The notes under the pieces are model-generated. The model worked only from the letters and a program-made list of their open reading frames with translations, did not search any database and had not been told where the DNA came from. Shown in pieces: positions 20,932 through 32,051 of a DNA stretch of 64,000 nt (positions within the stretch are counted from its first letter, which is position 1; every line of letters begins with the position of its first letter). The DNA comes from Ipomoea triloba. Lineage: Eukaryota; Streptophyta; Magnoliopsida; Solanales; Convolvulaceae. A program made the translations under genes and the position numbers. The stretch is from the NCBI RefSeq assembly GCF_003576645.1, contig NC_044920.1, positions 7,449,312 to 7,513,311 of the forward strand. Direction: 5' to 3'.

Positions 20932-23900
20932 ATGGCGTCTGAATCATCATCATCATCTTCCGACGCATACCAGAGGGAGCTGGAACACATACGCTCTCAG
21001 ATAAAACAAGTCAAGGCGGGGAGTATCCTTGACAGAGATGGTTTCGTTGCTCACTCGACGAATCCGACGATGGCGGAGAAAGTCCTGAAGAAGTTCGAAA
21101 AAGCAGGACTTATGAAATACATGACACACGACTACCAAACCATTCATGAACTCGACTTCACTGAATGGTTCGCGAATGCCAAGGTCACGAAGGGCAAAAT
21201 AGAGAGTCGGTTCAATGAGATCCATATCACGACCTCTGTTGGTGACCTCAGAGCGGCATTCGACTTCGCGACGTCGGAGGAAGCAGTCCAGCACCTCTCG
21301 GATTACGACTTGGACAAACAAGCTTTTTGGGATAAAATCCGACTGGAGACTGCACCGCCCAGAGCATCCTCTGCCCTCCGCAAGTTCCACCTAAAGGAGA
21401 GGTTTGCTCTTGCTGCCGACCTTATCATGAAATTCGTGCTCGGCAAGGTGTCTGGAACTGATGAGATTAATCTGGACATCCTCAAAATCCTCCACGCCAT
21501 CTGGAACAACAACAAAATGGACTGGGCACATATCATCTTCAATTTCCTTCAACAGCAAGTGCAGAGCTCAGTCTCCAACACCAACCTGACGATCAGTAAA
21601 AAGGTTGGTTTCGGTTTTGTTGTTCAATACCTTTTAAGTCTGAAGGGCTTAGAACTGAGGGAAGGGCGAGAGGTTAATCGGAATACCTATATGGGTAGGA
21701 CGAAATCTCAAGCTCCAAAGGCTAAAGGTGTTAAGGTTACACCTTCTCCCTCAAAGCCTAAAGGAAGGGGCAAAAGGAAAGCCCCAGCCAAGGAGAAGGA
21801 ATCTGATGGTGAGCCTCTGGATACCCTGATCAAGAGGGTTGCCTTGCCAAAGAGGGCTAAAAAGGCCAAAACTATCACTCAAATTCGAGAGGTAACACCT
21901 TCAGCAATCCAAGTACCATTCGAAGACAGGGCACAAGCCCAGGGGGAACCTCAGGCTACACTGGCCACTGAGGTTGAGAGAATGCTCCCTACCAGGTCCC
22001 TGTCAGGAGCTTTCTGTGTTGATCTACATGCTGATGATGGTGCTGGCTTTGCTGATGAATCCTTGGCTATACCTCGAGAGAAAGCTCGAGAGATTGAAGG
22101 TACTGGGATCAGTGATCCAGTACACACAGATGTTGAGGAACCACGAGAGGTGGTTCGAGAGATAACAGTGGAAGCTGCATCGGCAACAGAAATCCTGTCT
22201 GCTAACTCTGATGAGCTGAATGCTGAAATCACTTCTCAGTTGGATCAAAGTACTGAAAATATGTCTAGCTTGGATGACTTCTCCAGAGTGCTTCGATGGA
22301 TCAACTGGAGAACAGGTCCGATTGATCAACTGGTTTCGAGAGCATCAGATATGATGGCTGAGGAGGACTTTGCTTTAAATTGGTTAAACCTCACTGCAAT
22401 CCCAGCCAACGAACTTCTGAATCTTGCCCATGAGATGCACGTGACCAGGAGAAATCTTGGTCGATCTGACAAAGGAAAGGGCATAGCTGTTGATGCGCAA
22501 GAAGCTGAAGCCGAGCCTGTAGTGGATCCTGAATTAGAAGCTCAATTTCAAGAAGATATCAGGCTCGCCACTGCATTATCCTTGGGACATCAAGTAGAGG
22601 ATACGAGAGGTCCAGGAGAGACCTCTGGATTGCTCGAGATGATTCTGAGAACCCAATACCAACAGCCGCAATCCCCTTGTCCCAAGTAAATTTCTCTGCT
22701 CTGGACGAACAGGTAGCAGCTTCGAGAGGTGAATCCGAGACCTCTGAAGCACTTGAGGTGGCTCCTAACACTGTTCTTCTTTTGCCACCACCTGAGTCCA
22801 CACCCTCGAATGACACCGATGAAGCACAGACAGTTCGAGAGGGTGACATACCGTTGCTCCAACTCCCAGGCTTTCCCATCGATATGGAACTGCCTTCACC
22901 ATTCCTACTACCAGATGACACAGCATCAACCTTTGCAGCTAGGATGGTCGAAAGAGAAAGGTGGAGTGCACCAGCTGCTCCTGAAACAATAGTAATTCCT
23001 AACTCACCTGAGCAAGCTGAGGTGCGATCTGATGAGCAACGAGAGCAGAATGTTCAAAGTCCTGCTGGTTCGAGAAGTACTGAAGAGGACGATGCAACCA
23101 CCAAAGGTGGAAACAGGGAAGCACCTGTCGAAACTTCGTCTCAAACCTCACTAGCAGATGACCAAGTTCCCAGCACTGGTTCGAGAGGTGACGCTGAGGG
23201 GGAACCTTCATTGGATGGAAACCGGGAAGCGTCCAATACCGAAGATCNNNNNNNNNNNNNNNNNNNNNNNNNNNNNNNNNNNNNNNNNNNNNNNNNNNNN
23301 NNNNNNNNNNNNNNNNNNNNNNNNNNNNNNNNNNNNNNNNNNNNNNNNNNNNNNNNNNNNNNNNNNNNNNNNNNNNNNNNNNNNNNNNNNNNNNNNNNNN
23401 NNNNNNNNNNNNNNNNNNNNNNNNNNNNNNNNNNNNNNNNNNNNNNNNNNNNNNNNNNNNNNNNNNNNNNNNNNNNNNNNNNNNNNNNNNNNNNNNNNNN
23501 NNNNNNNNNNNNNNNNNNNNNNNNNNNNNNNNNNNNNNNNNNNNNNNNNNNNNNNNNNNNNNNNNNNNNNNNNNNNNNNNNNNNNNNNNNNNNNNNNNNN
23601 NNNNNNNNNNNNNNNNNNNNNNNNNNNNNNNNNNNNNNNNNNNNNNNNNNNNNNNNNNNNNNNNNNNNNNNNNNNNNNNNNNNNNNNNNNNNNNNNNNNN
23701 NNNNNNNNNNNNNNNNNNNNNNNNNNNNNNNNNNNNNNNNNNNNNNNNNNNNNNNNNNNNNNNNNNNNNNNNNNNNNNNNNNNNNNNNNNNNNNNNNNNN
23801 NNNNNNNNNNNNNNNNNNNNNNNNNNNNNNNNNNNNNNNNNNNNNNNNNNNNNNNNNNNNNNNNNNNNNNNNNNNNNNNNNNNNNNNNNNNNNNNNNNNN

Positions 23901-24710
23901 NNNNNNNNNNNNNNNNNNNNNNNNNNNNNNNNNNNNNNNNNNNNNNNNNNNNNNNNNNNNNNNNNNNNNNNNNNNNNNNNNNNNNNNNNNNNNNNNNNNN
24001 NNNNNNNNNNNNNNNNNNNNNNNNNNNNNNNNNNNNNNNNNNNNNNNNNNNNNNNNNNNNNNNNNNNNNNNNNNNNNNNNNNNNNNNNNNNNNNNNNNNN
24101 NNNNNNNNNNNNNNNNNNNNNNNNNNNNNNNTTCGAAGGCATGTCCACCCTCCTTTCCCGAGCCGATGATGCCACCAAGGGGGAAAATAATACTCAGGGA
24201 AGGACATCAACAACTAGCAAGAAAAGGGCAGCAAGTGAACCAGCTGGACCTCCTCCAAAAGTTCCAAAGTCATTGAGCAAACAACTGGAGGAAGCGAAAA
24301 GAGCAGAAATCTTAAGGGTCCAGCATACACTGGAAATGGAAAGAAGGAGACAAGAAGACAGAGAAAGGAGAAGAAAAAGACAAGAACAACAAACGACCAA
24401 AGAGAAGAGAGATGAGCAATTTATGAAAAACTTTAAGTCAGGGTTCAAAGATGACTCAACTGAGTACCTCAATGGAATCATAGTAAGTCTTCTTGCCAAA
24501 ACTGACTTATCTCTTCATAGCGGCCTTAATCCTCTGGAATGCATCGAATGGTGGAGAGATGGGGTGATTGAAGGCAGCTTCATAGGTGAAGCTTTTATCA
24601 ATTACCTTCACCTGGACATATCAGATAATTATCTAGAGCAGGTGAACTCCAAGGACCCCATCAAGACACGAGCAGCCATAAACGAGAAGAGGAAAGCAAA
24701 CAAGCAGTAA
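20932..24710 (+). pseudogene. Large extra ORF in env position of copia element 2
   Basis: Two overlapping frames: 20932-22689, then a frame open before 22677 to 24710, with an N gap (23248-24131). The second has no ATG near its start. Natural-looking sequence passes from the first to the second near 22635-22650, so one gene with a single-base indel is likely. The N-terminus is Ser-rich, then a globular region to about residue 250 (IHELDFTEWFANAKV...), a basic linker (KPKGRGKRKAPAKEK), a long acidic Ser/Glu region, a charged coiled-coil-like part (24270-24420, ERRRQEDRERRRKRQEQ) and a C-terminal globular piece. I see no signal peptide or membrane span, so 'env-like' describes position only. 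Coiled-coil-rich extra ORFs are known in Sireviruses. Confidence 0.65.
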
Positions 24711-24860
24711 GCTCTCGATGTCTACATGCATTCGAAATTCATGTTGTTCTTTATCTTCTTTCTTTTATGCTATTTCATGTAAAACATTCCCTTATATTAA
24801 TGTATATATCTTTTACTGGGGGTGTTGCGTGAGTTCTTACTTCATGATTTAGCAGATTAG

Positions 24861-25199
24861 NNNNNNNNNNNNNNNNNNNNNNNNNNNNNNNNNNNNNNNN
24901 NNNNNNNNNNNNNNNNNNNNNNNNNNNNNNNNNNNNNNNNNNNNNNNNNNNNNNNNNNNNNNNNNNNNNNNNNNNNNNNNNNNNNNNNNNNNNNNNNNNN
25001 NNNNNNNNNNNNNNNNNNNNNNNNNNNNNNNNNNNNNNNNNNNNNNNNNNNNNNNNNNNNNNNNNNNNNNNNNNNNNNNNNNNNNNNNNNNNNNNNNNNN
25101 NNNNNNNNNNNNNNNNNNNNNNNNNNNNNNNNNNNNNNNNNNNNNNNNNNNNNNNNNNNNNNNNNNNNNNNNNNNNNNNNNNNNNNNNNNNNNNNNNNN
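24861..25199. other. Assembly gap hiding the 3' LTR start
   Basis: N run. By alignment to the 5' LTR the 3' LTR should start about 300 bp before 25200, that is inside the gap. ACTGGGGGTGTTGCGTGAG at 24816 is PPT-like but is not followed by the LTR sequence TGTTAGGAAC. Confidence 0.7.
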
Positions 25200-26584
25200 C
25201 TCTCGATACAACAACCCAGTTCGAGACATAAGCAGAGTTCGAGAGATAGATCTCTCGATACATGGGGATCAAGACATCAAACAATCGAGACATCAATCTT
25301 GGTCTCGATAAACTGACATTTCTCCAAAAGGCTGAATGACGGTCAGGAAGCATGAATAAAGTTTGGAGAAGAAGAATATCATGGAGAAAATATTAAGGAG
25401 GTGCCAGAAGTGGATGCCACATCAGAATTCCACAACAAACGGATAGAAGGTGCACTAATCCAAAGTCGGTCTTATTCCCTAAAACGAGGATCAATGGGAA
25501 TTTAAAAAGAGTAACTTTTACCAAAAGTAGCAAGTGGAGCATGGACTCAAGAAAGTGGATTATGGAATATCCACTACCAAACAAAAGGTTCAAGTTACAA
25601 GACCACCACTCCATGAAAAATGCTGAAAAGATGCAAGTCCCATACTCAGCATGGGAGACAGATTTCAAACGGAATAATTTTCCCTCCAACGGAATTATTC
25701 CTCAACTCTCATATAAAAAGGATGTGAAGACACAAGAAGAAAAAAAGGGTTGGTTCATTCGAAAATATTAAGAGGTGTCTGCTTAGAACATTCAAAAGTG
25801 CAACTGCTCAACTTGGAATATCATCCTGATATTCAAAACAGCGAGAAAAACACATCTTAGTGTTTGAGAAGTTACAAAGCTTAAAACTGCTATACATCTA
25901 GAAGGTGACCGAAGCTGCTCTACATCGAAGTTGATTCAACGATAGCTTTTGGTCAGATTGGAGCTTATTACACTCAACTGTGACAACCAAAGGTCCTTGC
26001 TTTGGATTAAGCAAGAAGAGGCGGAGTAACCTGGCAGCTGTCTAGTGAAGATCCTGAGGCTTGAGGCGGGCTTGGTGATTAAAGCTCAAGTGCTCGAGAG
26101 GGGGAGTAACTGGAAGCAGGGAGAAAAACCTGAGGAGAGGCAGAGTAACCGGGGAGCTGTCTTGTGAAGATCCTGAGGCTTGAGGCGGGCTTCGTGATCA
26201 AAGCTCAAGCGCCCGATATTGTACTAAAAAGGGAAGTTTTAGTGCAATCCTTCCAGGGAGTTTCTGGAAGAAGAGGGGACGTAGGCGGGTTGGCCGAACC
26301 ACTTAAAAATCTCTCTCGCATTTACTTTCTGCCTTTATCTCTCGCTATCTAACTCTCGAACTGCACTGCATATAACCGCACCTCTCGAACTAACTCAAAC
26401 TCGTGCTAACTAAAAGGGGATAACTTTTCCGTTGCGCACAAAACTTTGTCTTCATCTTGTGAGGTATCGGACCTAAACATCCTAAGTCCAATACACACGA
26501 GAAGTTGAAAAAAATTTGCAAAATCTTATACAAGTCTATTCACCCACCCCTCTAGACTTGTACCCCATCCCGTTGGGACCAACA
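25200..26584 (+). repeat. 3' LTR of element 2 (5' part in gap)
   Basis: Aligns with 13590-15035. It keeps the promoter segment CATATAAAAAGGATG near 25710 that is missing in the 5' LTR. It has two rather than three copies of the GGCTTGAGGCGGGCTT unit. It ends GGGACCAACA at 26584, followed by AAACT. Confidence 0.9.
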
Positions 26585-27390
26585 AAACTAACTACTAAAA
26601 CTTATTCAAAAGTTGTCATACATCTTGGTTAAAAAATCTATCATATTTTACTTCAAAATTTAACTCTTTTGTATACAATGTAAATGTCAAAATAGACACC
26701 TAAAAAAAAAACTAGCAACCTCTTTATGGTCACACTTGTGTGAATCCGTGAGACAGGTTGAATCAGTATGGAAATGTAATACTTATACTGAAATACGTAA
26801 TACTAATTATGAATAAAATGTTTCTTACTTTTAATACTTTTGAGAAAAAATATAATAATTTTACATTTTGATATAAAAGTATTACATTTTTCTTCAAAAG
26901 TATTACACTTTCCCTTATAAGTAATGTTGGTAAGTGTTTCTTACTTACCTTAGAGTAGATTGTGTGCATTCATGTAGTAGTTCGCACGTGAGACAGATTA
27001 AGTCAATATGAAAATGTAATACTTATGTTGAAAAATGTAATACTAATTAGGAATAGAGTGTTTAATTTGTTACTTATAAGGGAAAGCGTAATATTTTTGA
27101 TGAAAAATGTAATACATTTACATTTTTCTTCAAAAGTATTATATTTTTTTTCATTAAAAGTATTACGCTTTACCTTCTAAGTAATGTTGGCAAGTGGTTA
27201 TTACTTATAAGAGAAACTGTAATATTTATTAGGAAAAATTTAATACTTTTAAATCAAAATGTAAAAGTATTACATTTTTCTTCAAAACTATTACACTTTC
27301 CCATGTATATAATGAATATAAACATTTTATTATTCATTAGTATTACATATATTTTTCATCTTGAACATAGTTGTTTTATGGAGAATAATT
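26585..27390. repeat. AT-rich host flank with iterated GTATTACA motif
   Basis: Begins with the AAACT target duplication and is paralogous to 32078-32290. From about 26745 (GTCACACTTGTGTGAATCCGTGAGACAGG) the motif AAAAGTATTACA and its complement TGTAATACTT recur more than ten times, inside termini containing GTGAGACAG. This looks like a non-autonomous repeat of the same internal-iteration type as those at 11309, 12139 and 31160. Confidence 0.55.
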
Positions 27391-27391
27391 N

Positions 27392-28619
27392 GGCGAAAAA
27401 CCTGAGGCTTGAGGCGGGCTTCGTGATCAAAGCTCAAGCGCTCGATATTGTACTAAAAAGGGAAGTTTTAGTGCAATCCTTCCAGGGAGTTTCTGGAAGA
27501 AGAGTGGACGTAGGCGGGTTGGCCGAACCACTTAAAAATCTCTCTCGCATTTACTTTCTGCCTTTATCTCTCGCTATCTAACTCTCGAACTGCACTGCAT
27601 ATAACCGCACCTCTCGAACTAACTCAAACTCGTGCTAACTAAAAGGGGATAACTTTTCCGTTGCGCACAAAACTTTGTCTTCATCTTGTGAGGTATCGGA
27701 CCTAAACATCCTAAGTCCAATACACACGAGAAGTTGAAAAAAATTTGCAAAATCTTATACAAGTCTATTCACCCACCCCTCTAGACTTGTACCCCATCCC
27801 GTTGGGACCAACAAAACTAACTACTAAAACTTATTCAAAAGTTGTCATACATCTTGGTTAAAAAATCTATCATATTTTACTTCAAAATTTAACTCTTTTG
27901 TATACAATGTAAATGTCAAAATAGACACCTAAAAAAAAAACTAGCAACCTCTTTATGGTCACACTTGTGTGAATCCGTGAGACAGGTTGAATCAGTATGG
28001 AAATGTAATACTTATACTGAAATACGTAATACTAATTATGAATAAAATGTTTCTTACTTTTAATACTTTTGAGAAAAAATATAATAATTTTACATTTTGA
28101 TATAAAAGTATTACATTTTTCTTCAAAAGTATTACACTTTCCCTTATAAGTAATGTTGGTAAGTGTTTCTTACTTACCTTAGAGTAGATTGTGTGCATTC
28201 ATGTAGTAGTTCGCACGTGAGACAGATTAAGTCAATATGAAAATGTAATACTTATGTTGAAAAATGTAATACTAATTAGGAATAGAGTGTTTAATTTGTT
28301 ACTTATAAGGGAAAGCGTAATATTTTTGATGAAAAATGTAATACATTTACATTTTTCTTCAAAAGTATTATATTTTTTTTCATTAAAAGTATTACGCTTT
28401 ACCTTCTAAGTAATGTTGGCAAGTGGTTATTACTTATAAGAGAAACTGTAATATTTATTAGGAAAAATTTAATACTTTTAAATCAAAATGTAAAAGTATT
28501 ACATTTTTCTTCAAAACTATTACACTTTCCCATGTATATAATGAATATAAACATTTTATTATTCATTAGTATTACATATATTTTTCATCTTGAACATAGT
28601 TGTTTTATGGAGAATAATT
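27392..28619. repeat. Duplicate of 26171-27390 after a single N (probable assembly artefact)
   Basis: After the N at 27391 the 3' LTR tail and the following host flank are repeated at a constant offset of 1229 bp. The copy before the N stops at GAGAATAATT, and the copy after continues through the same string. A failed overlap merge or two haplotypes placed in tandem explain this best. Confidence 0.8.
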
Positions 28620-29016
28620 CGTGACGCAGTTTTACACAAATTTTTGCCTACAATATATTGTTTATTGTATTGTATATAATCTAAATATTAATTAATACTT
28701 TAGTTTTTAAAAAATTGTAAAAGCTATGCTTATGATTAAAACATCATTATATATATCCAATCATTGTATATATAAATTAAAATGTATATTTTTAAAAAAT
28801 TATATATTAAAATATAATATGCAATGTAATATAAATATTTCTTTCTAATTTTTTTTATTTATTTTGAAGATATCTCCCGTAGCCCTCCAACCACATGGGG
28901 TGGGTTAGGGCCAATGAAATTTGGCTCATGAGCCGGCTCACCCCTAGTTATGCCATGCTTCAATAGCAATTTTTGCATGCTATATAGTGAAACCACCGAG
29001 TATAATGGAGTTGATT
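28620..29016. other. AT-rich spacer
   Basis: No gene. There is a short GC-richer piece near 28880-28960. It ends with the bases that adjoin the unoccupied version of element 1's insertion site. Confidence 0.5.
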
Positions 29017-29300
29017 ACCTTGAATTTAGATTCTTAGTATTTCGCGAATTTGTGTCTTGCTAGGGATATGAGGTTATTTTTCTCTATTTACGAGGCCTGG
29101 GAGAGACTTGTGAATTTATAAGTTTACCGCTTTATTTCACGAATTATTCTGGAACTTCAATCCAAGAATAGAAGTACAGTGGCTAAAAAATAAGCATCTA
29201 TCCATATGATGACCATATCCCAGAGTTAGGTGGGTGGATGGTTGAGTACAAAAAAAGACATTGTTAGTATGCTGGTTATTTGTATTTGTTATCAAATTGA

Positions 29301-29315
<15 letters not shown>
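29017..29315 (+). repeat. Paralog of the element 1 flank (7120-7470), unoccupied site
   Basis: ACCTTGAATTTAGATTCTTAG continues uninterrupted from TAATGGAGTTGATT. At 7120 the same ACCTT abuts the LTR end. This is the pre-insertion configuration. Confidence 0.85.
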
Positions 29316-29336
<21 letters not shown>

Positions 29337-30194
29337 TTCTAAATCAAATTACAAAGGGCCACAAAAGAAGAGAAATAGTAGTCAAAATATTTAACTTGAT
29401 ATTGATATACAATTACGTCTTATACAAAACAATAAATTAATTAACATATATCACCCACAAAGATGTAAGAGTGGTGATTTATTGATCTTTTTAACTTGTA
29501 AACTGGAGAAATTGAAATAATTGTAATAAAAGTTTCTTTTACAAATTAGATAAAGGGGTAGGGCATTGAAGAATGAAGAGGGAAACGTATTCAAAATATA
29601 TACTCATCATCATCCTTCTCCCATGTCAGCGCTATGAAAATCACCATTATCTATGTTTATTTAATAATTATTAATATACATTAATTTAATAAACTTATTG
29701 GATTGTAGAATGATTATAATCACACGCATATTGAATAAATATAAATATTTTTGGGATTTCATTTGCAAGAAGGCTATTTTATATGCTACATATCTCATAA
29801 TAACACTGAGATTAAAATGTGTCTAGTATGTATACTCTCTCCTTTTTTTTCTCTGAATCTTTGTTTTGAGATATATATTTCAATTCTCCCATTCTAGTTT
29901 TGTGAGATATATATTTCAATTCTCCCATTCTAAATTTCTTTTGCAGGTATTCTAAATTTCTTTTGCAGATTACTTCAATCCAAAATAACTAATATTAACA
30001 GAAATAAAGAACAATATAATGTTTATGATCAAAATATTAAGATAATGTAATCCATTTATCTCCATTCTCCACGATAGATCAAGAATAAACAAATATAATG
30101 GTAATCAATCCCATATTTAGGAAATGAACAGAATCATTTTCCCCTGGTTTTCTATTATAATTACTCTTTTTCTCACAAAGCGCACACTATTAAA
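29316..30194. other. AT-rich intergenic region downstream of the PMEI-like gene
   Basis: TA microsatellite at 29303-29332. At 29867-29970 two short phrases (GAGATATATATTTCAATTCT and TATTCTAAATTTCTTTTGCAG) are each tandemly doubled. No gene seen. Confidence 0.5.
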
Positions 30195-30812
30195 TTAGTG
30201 GGTAGTACTATAGAGGTGATCCACAAACGCCGACGCTACTATATCAGCTGATATAGATTCCAATTCCTTGATTCGTATTTCTAACCACAAACCGTTTTGT
30301 CTTCCAGGAACGGTGTAATCACATTTCTCCTTTGTCTTAGCTACTTCTCCAGGCAGGGCCTTTTTCAACATCATAATAGATTCCGTGGAAGGCTCCTCCA
30401 CTGAACTGTTGATGAAAACATTCGCGAGTGAACTAACCACCTTATTTGTAATTGCCCAACAACTCTTCAAGTCTTGGGCATCTTTTATGCTCAAAGACTT
30501 ATCAGAATTTATCTTCTTCTCCAAAGCCTCAACAGCTTTAGCTTTGTTGTGGACTTCCTTTATGACAACTGCCACCGTTTTTCTCCTATCGCAGGTAGCG
30601 AGCAAGGCAGCTCTATGACCGAGAAAATCGTGAGCACAAAATCTGACAACGAGAGGGCGACGCGAGCCGAGGACTTCACTGCATTTCTTCATAAGTATGG
30701 CTTCGGCAGAGGGAGGAGGAGATGGATGGTTAGCAACAACGGTAGTAGCAACAGTGAATGCCAAGGCAAGAATAAGGAGGATAGAGGGAAGGGCAGTAGT
30801 GGCGGTGGCCAT
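30195..30812 (-). CDS. Secreted PMEI/invertase-inhibitor-like protein
   Basis: A single-exon gene of 205 codons. The ATG at 30812 is preferred over an upstream in-frame ATG (30848) because it has a better context (AACATGGCC) and starts directly with a signal peptide (about residues 1-28, LPSILLILALAFTVATTVVA). The mature part has Cys44 and Cys59, then Cys118 and Cys164 (59 and 46 residues apart), the four-cysteine, two-hairpin spacing of plant PMEI domains, plus an extra Cys74. The phrase DAQDLKSCWAITNKVVSSL matches the family's conserved third-cysteine helix. There is one N-glycosylation site (NSS, 135). Such proteins act in the cell wall or vacuole against pectin methylesterase or acid invertase; which target applies cannot be told. 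A C-terminal extension of about 40 residues follows the last Cys, which is longer than usual. Confidence 0.72.
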   Translation of the reverse strand: MATATTALPSILLILALAFTVATTVVANHPSPPPSAEAILMKKCSEVLGSRRPLVVRFCAHDFLGHRAALLATCDRRKTVAVVIKEVHNKAKAVEALEKKINSDKSLSIKDAQDLKSCWAITNKVVSSLANVFINSSVEEPSTESIMMLKKALPGEVAKTKEKCDYTVPGRQNGLWLEIRIKELESISADIVASAFVDHLYSTTH

Positions 30813-30901
30813 GTTATTAGATAGATGAGTTATTTGAGTGTGGCCCAAAGAGATAATAATATGTGGAGAATGGGTGATTTTGCATACATGGGATTATGGA
30901 G

Positions 30902-30910
30902 TTTAAATAG
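30902..30910 (-). promoter_or_regulatory. TATA-like box of the PMEI-like gene
   Basis: CTATTTAAAC on the minus strand, about 90 nt before the ATG; would give a leader of about 60 nt. Confidence 0.4.
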
Positions 30911-31111
30911 AAAAGATATCTAAGATAGAGAAACAAAGATGCACATTTTTTGTTGGAGTAGCTGGAACTGGAAAATTTTAAGGAAATTAGGTAATGACTA
31001 ATGAAAAAGAATAAAACTACCATAGAATTTTTATGTGGTTATTAGTAGAAATATAATACATCCCACATGATGAAATATTAGAAATAAATGGATACGTTTT
31101 AATTAATTTAT

Positions 31112-31159
<48 letters not shown>

Positions 31160-31163
<4 letters not shown>

Positions 31164-31992
31164 TGCACTCTCGTGCGAACTAGCGCCCAGGTAGGAAATG
31201 AGAACACTCTACAACCCTCCACGTGTCCACATCAATGAATCAGATGCAATTTTTAAAAAATGACGCGGTGACATTTTCGTAAATAACTGGAACTTTGGTG
31301 CACCTAGTTTCACTTACAAGTGCACCTAGTTTCACTTAAAAGTGCACCTAGTTTCACTTACAAATGCACCTATTTTCGTACCTATTTTCACTTACAAGTG
31401 CGAGTTATTTACCTTGTTAATATTCATGCACCTATTTTTGCAAATATTTTCACTTACAAATACAAGTAATTTACCTTGTTAATATTCATGCACCTGGGTG
31501 CAACCTAGGTGCACCTAGTTATAACATAGGTTGCACCTAGTTATAACATTAGGTGCACCTAGTATTGATGCTCACTGTACAATTCACTTGCTCTTGTAAT
31601 ACATTTTACTTGCATCTGCAATACATGTTACTTGCACTTGTGCAAGTAATTTACTTTGTTAAGATTCGTGCACCTGGTTGCAACCTATGTGCACCTAGTT
31701 ATAGCATTTGGTGCACCTAATTATAACATTAGGTGCACTTAGTATTGATGCTCATTGTACAATTTACTTGCACTTGTAATACATTTTACTTGCACGTGTG
31801 CATCTATTTTCACTTGCATGTGCAAGTAATTTACCTTGTTAGCATTTATGCACCTGGGTGCACCTATGTGCACCTAGTTATAACATGACGTGCACCTAGT
31901 TATAACGTTAGGTGCAACTACATTCCAGACACGTGGCGCGCTGTGATTCGTCCGCATTTCTCTCCTGGGCGGCCAGTACGCATTTGAACGCG

Positions 31993-31998
<6 letters not shown>
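31160..31998. mobile_element. TA-embedded palindromic element with iterated GTGCACCTAGTT motif
   Basis: Sits between (TA)n tracts at 31112-31159 and 31999-32038. The imperfect terminal inverted repeats are about 75 bp long (GCGAACTAGCGCCCAGG against the inverted GCGTACTGGCCGCCCAGG), each including a CCACGTGTC box. The interior repeats TGCACCTAGTTATAACAT and TGCACTTGTAATACATTTTACTTG many times. No ORF. Confidence 0.6.
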
Positions 31999-32044
<46 letters not shown>

Positions 32045-32051
32045 TATTTGA

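Larger units (their letters stand above)
13287..26584 (+). mobile_element. Sirevirus-like Ty1/copia retrotransposon, element 2 (full span, defective)
   Basis: A 13.3-kb element with both LTRs and a 5-bp target duplication. The order is LTR, PBS, gag (stop plus frameshift), pol (deleted at a single N, 18488), small post-pol ORF, large extra ORF (frameshift plus N gap), then LTR. It is the same family as element 1 in opposite orientation; the two 5' LTRs face each other 6.2 kb apart. LTR regions that can be compared differ by very few substitutions outside indels, so insertion is recent. With gag and RT broken it would depend on enzymes from another copy. Confidence 0.92.

Noticed and set aside
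23248..24131. Apparent long minus-strand frames across the N run
   Set aside because: They are mostly unknown residues from the gap and are antisense to the extra ORF.
24816..24835. Polypurine tract and LTR start at ACTGGGGGTGTTG
   Set aside because: The following bases (CGTGAGTTCTT) do not match the 5' LTR start (AGGAACATATT). The true LTR start must lie in the N gap.
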